From contig JAQSXU010000134.1 in assembly GCA_029256485.1 (NCBI GenBank), forward strand, positions 1-8,853: a stretch of DNA of 8,853 bases, in the 5' to 3' direction. The notes under the pieces are model-generated. The model did not search any database, was not told where the DNA came from, and worked only from the letters and a program-made list of their open reading frames with translations. Below, one piece after another: positions 5,741 through 8,853 of the stretch (position 1 is the first letter of the stretch; every line of letters starts with the position of its first letter). The DNA is from Clostridiaceae bacterium. GTDB taxonomy: Bacteria; Bacillota_A; Clostridia; Clostridiales; Clostridiaceae. Both the position numbers and the translations under genes were made by a program.

Positions 5741-6454
5741 ATGTATATAATAAAATTTAAAGTTGAAGGGGTTTTTAATTCTTTTAGAGTACCGTTTTTT
5801 AGGACTTATCATAAAACCTTTTTAGCACCACCTAAAACCACAATATTAGGTATGCTTACTAATATAATGGGAAAATCTGAGGAATTTTATTATAACCTTT
5901 TAAATGAAGATGAAATTAAAGTTTCAGTTGTAATAGATTCAATAAGAGGAAAAGCTAAAGATTTATGGGCATATAAATCTCTTGAAAGTAAAGGAAACAT
6001 GCATGGAAGAAGCATTATTAGGAGAGATAAACTGTTTAATGCAAAGTATAGTATATATTTAATGATACGGAATGAAAGCTTAAGGAAAGAAATATACTCT
6101 TGTTTAATGTGCCCAAAAGCTATTCCTTCACTTGGACTTGATGATGAAATTATAAAAATATTTGATGTAAAATCTCATATAGAATTACTTGAAAATGATT
6201 CTAATATTATTAATTCAGTTTTCATGGATAAAGGATATGAATATGAAGTAAAGATAAAAGATATACTGAATGATGTAGAATTACCTACTGCTAATATTGT
6301 ACCTCTAAAATATAAAATAGACAAAGAGCAAAATGTGAGAACAACAAGAAAAAGTATTGAGGAATATAAACAAGTAGAGTATATGAATTGTTATGTACAG
6401 CTAAAAGATATTAAAAGTTTTATATGTGAAAATAATAAATTGGTTTTTTATTAG
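5741..6454 (+). CDS. cas5: Type I-B Cascade subunit Cas5
   Basis: Cas5 is a RAMP protein that caps the 5' handle of the crRNA and contacts the large subunit and the first Cas7. The 237-residue protein shows the Cas5 N-terminal signature: FKVEGVFNSFRVPFFRTYH (about 6-24) followed by APPKTTILGML (29-39), matching the family pattern of FR...T/S-Y...PP-x-T-x-x-G-L/M-L. I see no sign of the ribonuclease activity found in Cas5d, as expected because Cas6 is present. The ATG at 5741 follows AAAGGTGGGAG in the final codons of cas7 and is one base past its stop. The best label is Cas5t/Cas5b of the Tneap-type operon. Confidence 0.92.
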   Translation: MYIIKFKVEGVFNSFRVPFFRTYHKTFLAPPKTTILGMLTNIMGKSEEFYYNLLNEDEIKVSVVIDSIRGKAKDLWAYKSLESKGNMHGRSIIRRDKLFNAKYSIYLMIRNESLRKEIYSCLMCPKAIPSLGLDDEIIKIFDVKSHIELLENDSNIINSVFMDKGYEYEVKIKDILNDVELPTANIVPLKYKIDKEQNVRTTRKSIEEYKQVEYMNCYVQLKDIKSFICENNKLVFY

Positions 6455-6472
6455 AGGAGATGAAGAATAAAA

Positions 6473-8695
6473 GTGTGTGAGGTTATAGCTAAAAAGAGAA
6501 ATGATGGGTTAAAACAAACTCTAGATGAACATACCTTTGCGGTTATAGAAGAAGCTTTAAATTTAATTGATGACAAAGAATTAGAGTTTATTTCAAAAGA
6601 AATAGGTTGGTATAGAGATAAAATCAAAGATTTAATTTTTTTATGTGCATATTTTCATGATATAGGAAAAGCAACTTATGAATTTAAAGAAACAATGGAA
6701 AATGACAATAGAAGCTATCATTCACTTTATTCCTCAAGTCTATTTTCAAATATTACTAATTTTGAATTGGATGAAAATTCAGATATAAATATGTTAATGC
6801 TTTGTATCTTAACACATCATTCTGTTTTTAACGAAGAAAGTTCATTTAAATCGGTAGGACAAAATAAAAAATTTGAATTCAGATTTGTACCATATGCAAA
6901 AACATTTTTTTATAGATATAAAGATGCATATGTAAAATATATGAAGAATAAATGTAATTTAAATTTTGAATATAATGAAATAGACTTAAAAGAACTTGGT
7001 GAGGAAATTGAATATATTTATGATGTTATTAAAGATGTTAGAGACAAAGCAAAATATAAAAATTTAAGGCTCTTATATTCATATGTACTTGGAATAATTA
7101 ATTTATCTGACTGGATAGCTTCTGCGAAATTTAATGGCAGTATGACAAAAATAAATTTTGATTGTTTAATTAATAAAGAAGAACTTTGCAGCAGATTTGC
7201 CAAATCTATTAATATCGATAATTTTAAACCAAAACAGTTTCAAGAAAAGCTTTCAAATCATACGGGAAGTGTATTGGTTGAAGTTCCAACTGGTGAGGGG
7301 AAAACTGAAGGTTCATTGTTATGGGCTGCAAATAATTTAAAAAATACATTTGGGAAAATAATATATACACTTCCAACTCAAACTACATCAAATAAACTTT
7401 ATGAAAGAGTAAAAGATGTATTTGATGATACTACAGGGCTTATACATAGCTCCTCAAAAATTTATCTTGAGAAAAAATATGAGATAGAAAATGGAAAAGT
7501 TGATGATAAATTTGAAAGCGATATTTTATTTAGTGCAACTTTTAATAAAGGGGCAACGGTGTCCACAATAGATAGTCTGTTTAAATACTTTTTAAATATA
7601 GGAAGGTATAATATTGCAATGCTTAATTTCTTAAGATCTGCAGTTATAATAGATGAAGTTCATTCATATGATTTTAAACTTTTGGGCTTTATGAAAAGAT
7701 TTTTGGAGATTTGTAAATACTATAATGTTCCTGTTTGTCTTATGAGTGCATCAATACCTAACAAAATAAAGAAACTTTTAAACATTGATAGCTTGAAAGT
7801 TATTAGTGATATTAGTTTATTTAATAAAAAAGCAAATTATATATATAAAGTTGATGATTCTTTAGATAATAATTTGAGTAATATAGTTAAAAAATTTAGT
7901 GATGGAAAAAATATTTTAATTGTAAGAAACAATATAAAAAAATCAGTAGAAACATTCAAATATTTGCAGAATAGAGGTATAAAAAATATAGTACTTTATA
8001 ACTCACAATTTAAGAAAAAGGATAGGGTAAAAAAGGAAGACGAAATATATAAAAAATTAAAAAATAAAGAACATTTTATTTTAGTAGCTACACAAGTTGT
8101 AGAGATATCCCTTGATATAGATTTTGATGTTATGTTTACGGACAATGCTCCCGTAGATTCTTTAATTCAGAGATTTGGTAGAGTGAATAGAAAGAAAAAA
8201 ATTGATAAACTAGGTGAAATATTTATATTTAGAGATACGGATATAAAACCATATTATTCTAGAATGCTTGAAATAACATATGAAACTATAGATGGAGGAG
8301 TGTCTACTTTAGGTAAATATACAGAATGGTTAAATATAGTATATGATAAGTTATTTAGTGACAAAAAGATTATAGATGATTTAGAGGATAAATTTCAAGA
8401 AGGATATGAAAAATTTGATAAGAATATAAAAGAGTTACATGGGATAGCACAAAGTGATGATTTATATAACTTGAGAGATATTGAATATGCTAAAAAAGAT
8501 TTTATTCTGGCAGAAGATTATGATGAAGATAGCTTTGATTATGAAAATACAATATCATTACCAGCTTACTTAGCTACAAAAAAGGAGTATTTACTAAAAG
8601 AAAAAGATTATTTAAAAGGTATTTATTATGATGTTTTAAATTTTAAATATAATTATGAAATAGGTTCAATAATTGAAAACTCTCTTATTCTTTAA
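6473..8695 (+). CDS. cas3: CRISPR-associated nuclease-helicase Cas3 (HD domain fused to SF2 helicase)
   Basis: Cas3 is recruited by target-bound Cascade, then nicks and processively degrades DNA using ATP. The 740-residue protein has both halves. The N-terminal HD nuclease carries His20 (DEHT), His62-Asp63 with Lys66 (FHDIGK), His83, the His115-His116 pair (LTHHS) and Asp213 (SDW), the usual metal ligands. The helicase carries Walker A PTGEGKTE (272-279), the DEVH box 394-397, SAS at 425-427 and motif VI QRFGRVNR (566-573). All key residues look intact, so it should be active. The start is GTG at 6473, 12 nt after AGAGGAGA (6453-6460), which overlaps the cas5 stop. An ATG at 6460 is out of frame and quickly stopped. 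A 60-bp gap separates it from cas4. Confidence 0.96.
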   Translation: MCEVIAKKRNDGLKQTLDEHTFAVIEEALNLIDDKELEFISKEIGWYRDKIKDLIFLCAYFHDIGKATYEFKETMENDNRSYHSLYSSSLFSNITNFELDENSDINMLMLCILTHHSVFNEESSFKSVGQNKKFEFRFVPYAKTFFYRYKDAYVKYMKNKCNLNFEYNEIDLKELGEEIEYIYDVIKDVRDKAKYKNLRLLYSYVLGIINLSDWIASAKFNGSMTKINFDCLINKEELCSRFAKSINIDNFKPKQFQEKLSNHTGSVLVEVPTGEGKTEGSLLWAANNLKNTFGKIIYTLPTQTTSNKLYERVKDVFDDTTGLIHSSSKIYLEKKYEIENGKVDDKFESDILFSATFNKGATVSTIDSLFKYFLNIGRYNIAMLNFLRSAVIIDEVHSYDFKLLGFMKRFLEICKYYNVPVCLMSASIPNKIKKLLNIDSLKVISDISLFNKKANYIYKVDDSLDNNLSNIVKKFSDGKNILIVRNNIKKSVETFKYLQNRGIKNIVLYNSQFKKKDRVKKEDEIYKKLKNKEHFILVATQVVEISLDIDFDVMFTDNAPVDSLIQRFGRVNRKKKIDKLGEIFIFRDTDIKPYYSRMLEITYETIDGGVSTLGKYTEWLNIVYDKLFSDKKIIDDLEDKFQEGYEKFDKNIKELHGIAQSDDLYNLRDIEYAKKDFILAEDYDEDSFDYENTISLPAYLATKKEYLLKEKDYLKGIYYDVLNFKYNYEIGSIIENSLIL

Positions 8696-8755
8696 ACTAT
8701 TAACGCGAATTTTAAAATTATAATAGTATAGATAATAGGATGGAGGATTACTTAT

Positions 8756-8853
8756 ATGAAAATCACAGGCACAATAATAAATTACTATTTCCACTGTAAG
8801 CGTCAATGTTGGCTCCATGCCAATAGAATAAATTTAGAAGACAATAGTGAAGA
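8756..8853 (+). CDS. cas4: CRISPR-associated exonuclease Cas4, N-terminal part (runs off the window)
   Basis: Only the first 32 codons are present. MKITGTIINYYFHCKRQCWL followed by HANRINLEDNSE is a typical Cas4 start; Cys14 is the expected first ligand of the 4Fe-4S cluster, with Cys18 close by. Cas4 is a RecB-like, iron-sulfur exonuclease that trims prespacers and helps select PAM and orientation together with Cas1-Cas2. The ATG at 8756 lies 9 nt after GGAGG (8742-8746), a strong site. The nuclease motifs lie beyond the window. Its place after cas3 matches clostridial I-B operons, in which cas1, cas2 and the array normally follow. Confidence 0.93.
   Translation, partial: MKITGTIINYYFHCKRQCWLHANRINLEDNSE

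Noticed and set aside
7018..7203. Minus-strand open frame opposite cas3
   Set aside because: Antisense to the well-supported HD domain of Cas3, with no start signal.
8696..8755. A second promoter before cas4, based on TATAAT at 8719-8724
   Set aside because: No acceptable -35 box lies at 16-18 bp upstream, and isolated TATAAT hexamers are common in DNA this AT-rich; cas4 probably belongs to the same transcript.
1..8853. A CRISPR array or tRNA/rRNA gene in the window
   Set aside because: I found no regularly spaced repeats of 28-37 bp and no cloverleaf or rRNA-like sequence; the array is expected beyond cas1-cas2 to the right.

Overview
The window is very AT-rich (roughly three quarters A+T by eye). 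It has strong GGAGG-type ribosome binding sites, many AAA/ATA/TTA codons and TTG/GTG starts, which fits a low-GC Firmicute, most likely Clostridium or a close relative. The genus is inferred from protein style and gene order, not from a marker gene.

Left third (1-1280): decayed accessory DNA. It opens with the C-terminal end of a COG2865-type (AlbA_2/RecG-like ATP-binding) protein (2-205). Next comes a clearly broken Rpn-family nuclease/putative transposase gene (325-1280), carrying at least three point lesions and a structured insertion of about 120 bp (about 580-698). That insertion includes a perfect 13-bp hairpin and may be a tiny mobile or RNA element.

Middle (1281-2014): about 730 bp without a gene. 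It holds a good intrinsic terminator (1671-1708) and a MITE-like fold-back element (1733-1913) with perfect 10-bp terminal inverted repeats and an adjacent 6-bp direct repeat ATTATT. It also has a possible degenerate solo CRISPR repeat near 1342-1371 and a sigma-A-type promoter (1937-1965).

Right (2015-8853): this promoter leads into a small HTH regulator (2015-2251). After a 121-bp gap rich in dyad symmetry comes a compact same-strand type I-B (Cst/Tneap-like) CRISPR-Cas operon: cas6 - cas8b1/cst1 - cas7/cst2 - cas5 - cas3 (HD-helicase) - cas4, with cas4 running off the window. Cas6 should cut pre-crRNA; Cas8, Cas7, Cas5 and a small Cas11 subunit should form Cascade; Cas3 nicks and degrades the target; Cas4 (with Cas1 and Cas2, expected outside the window) acts in spacer acquisition. 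Gene spacings are 1-60 nt, and several Shine-Dalgarno sequences are embedded in the last codons of the preceding gene, so translational coupling is likely.

The most interesting signals are a strong internal ribosome binding site and ATG inside cas8 (4470) that would produce a 110-aa Cas11b, the MITE-like element next to the operon promoter, the structured insert in the nuclease pseudogene, and the small HTH gene leading the cas operon. No CRISPR array lies in the window.
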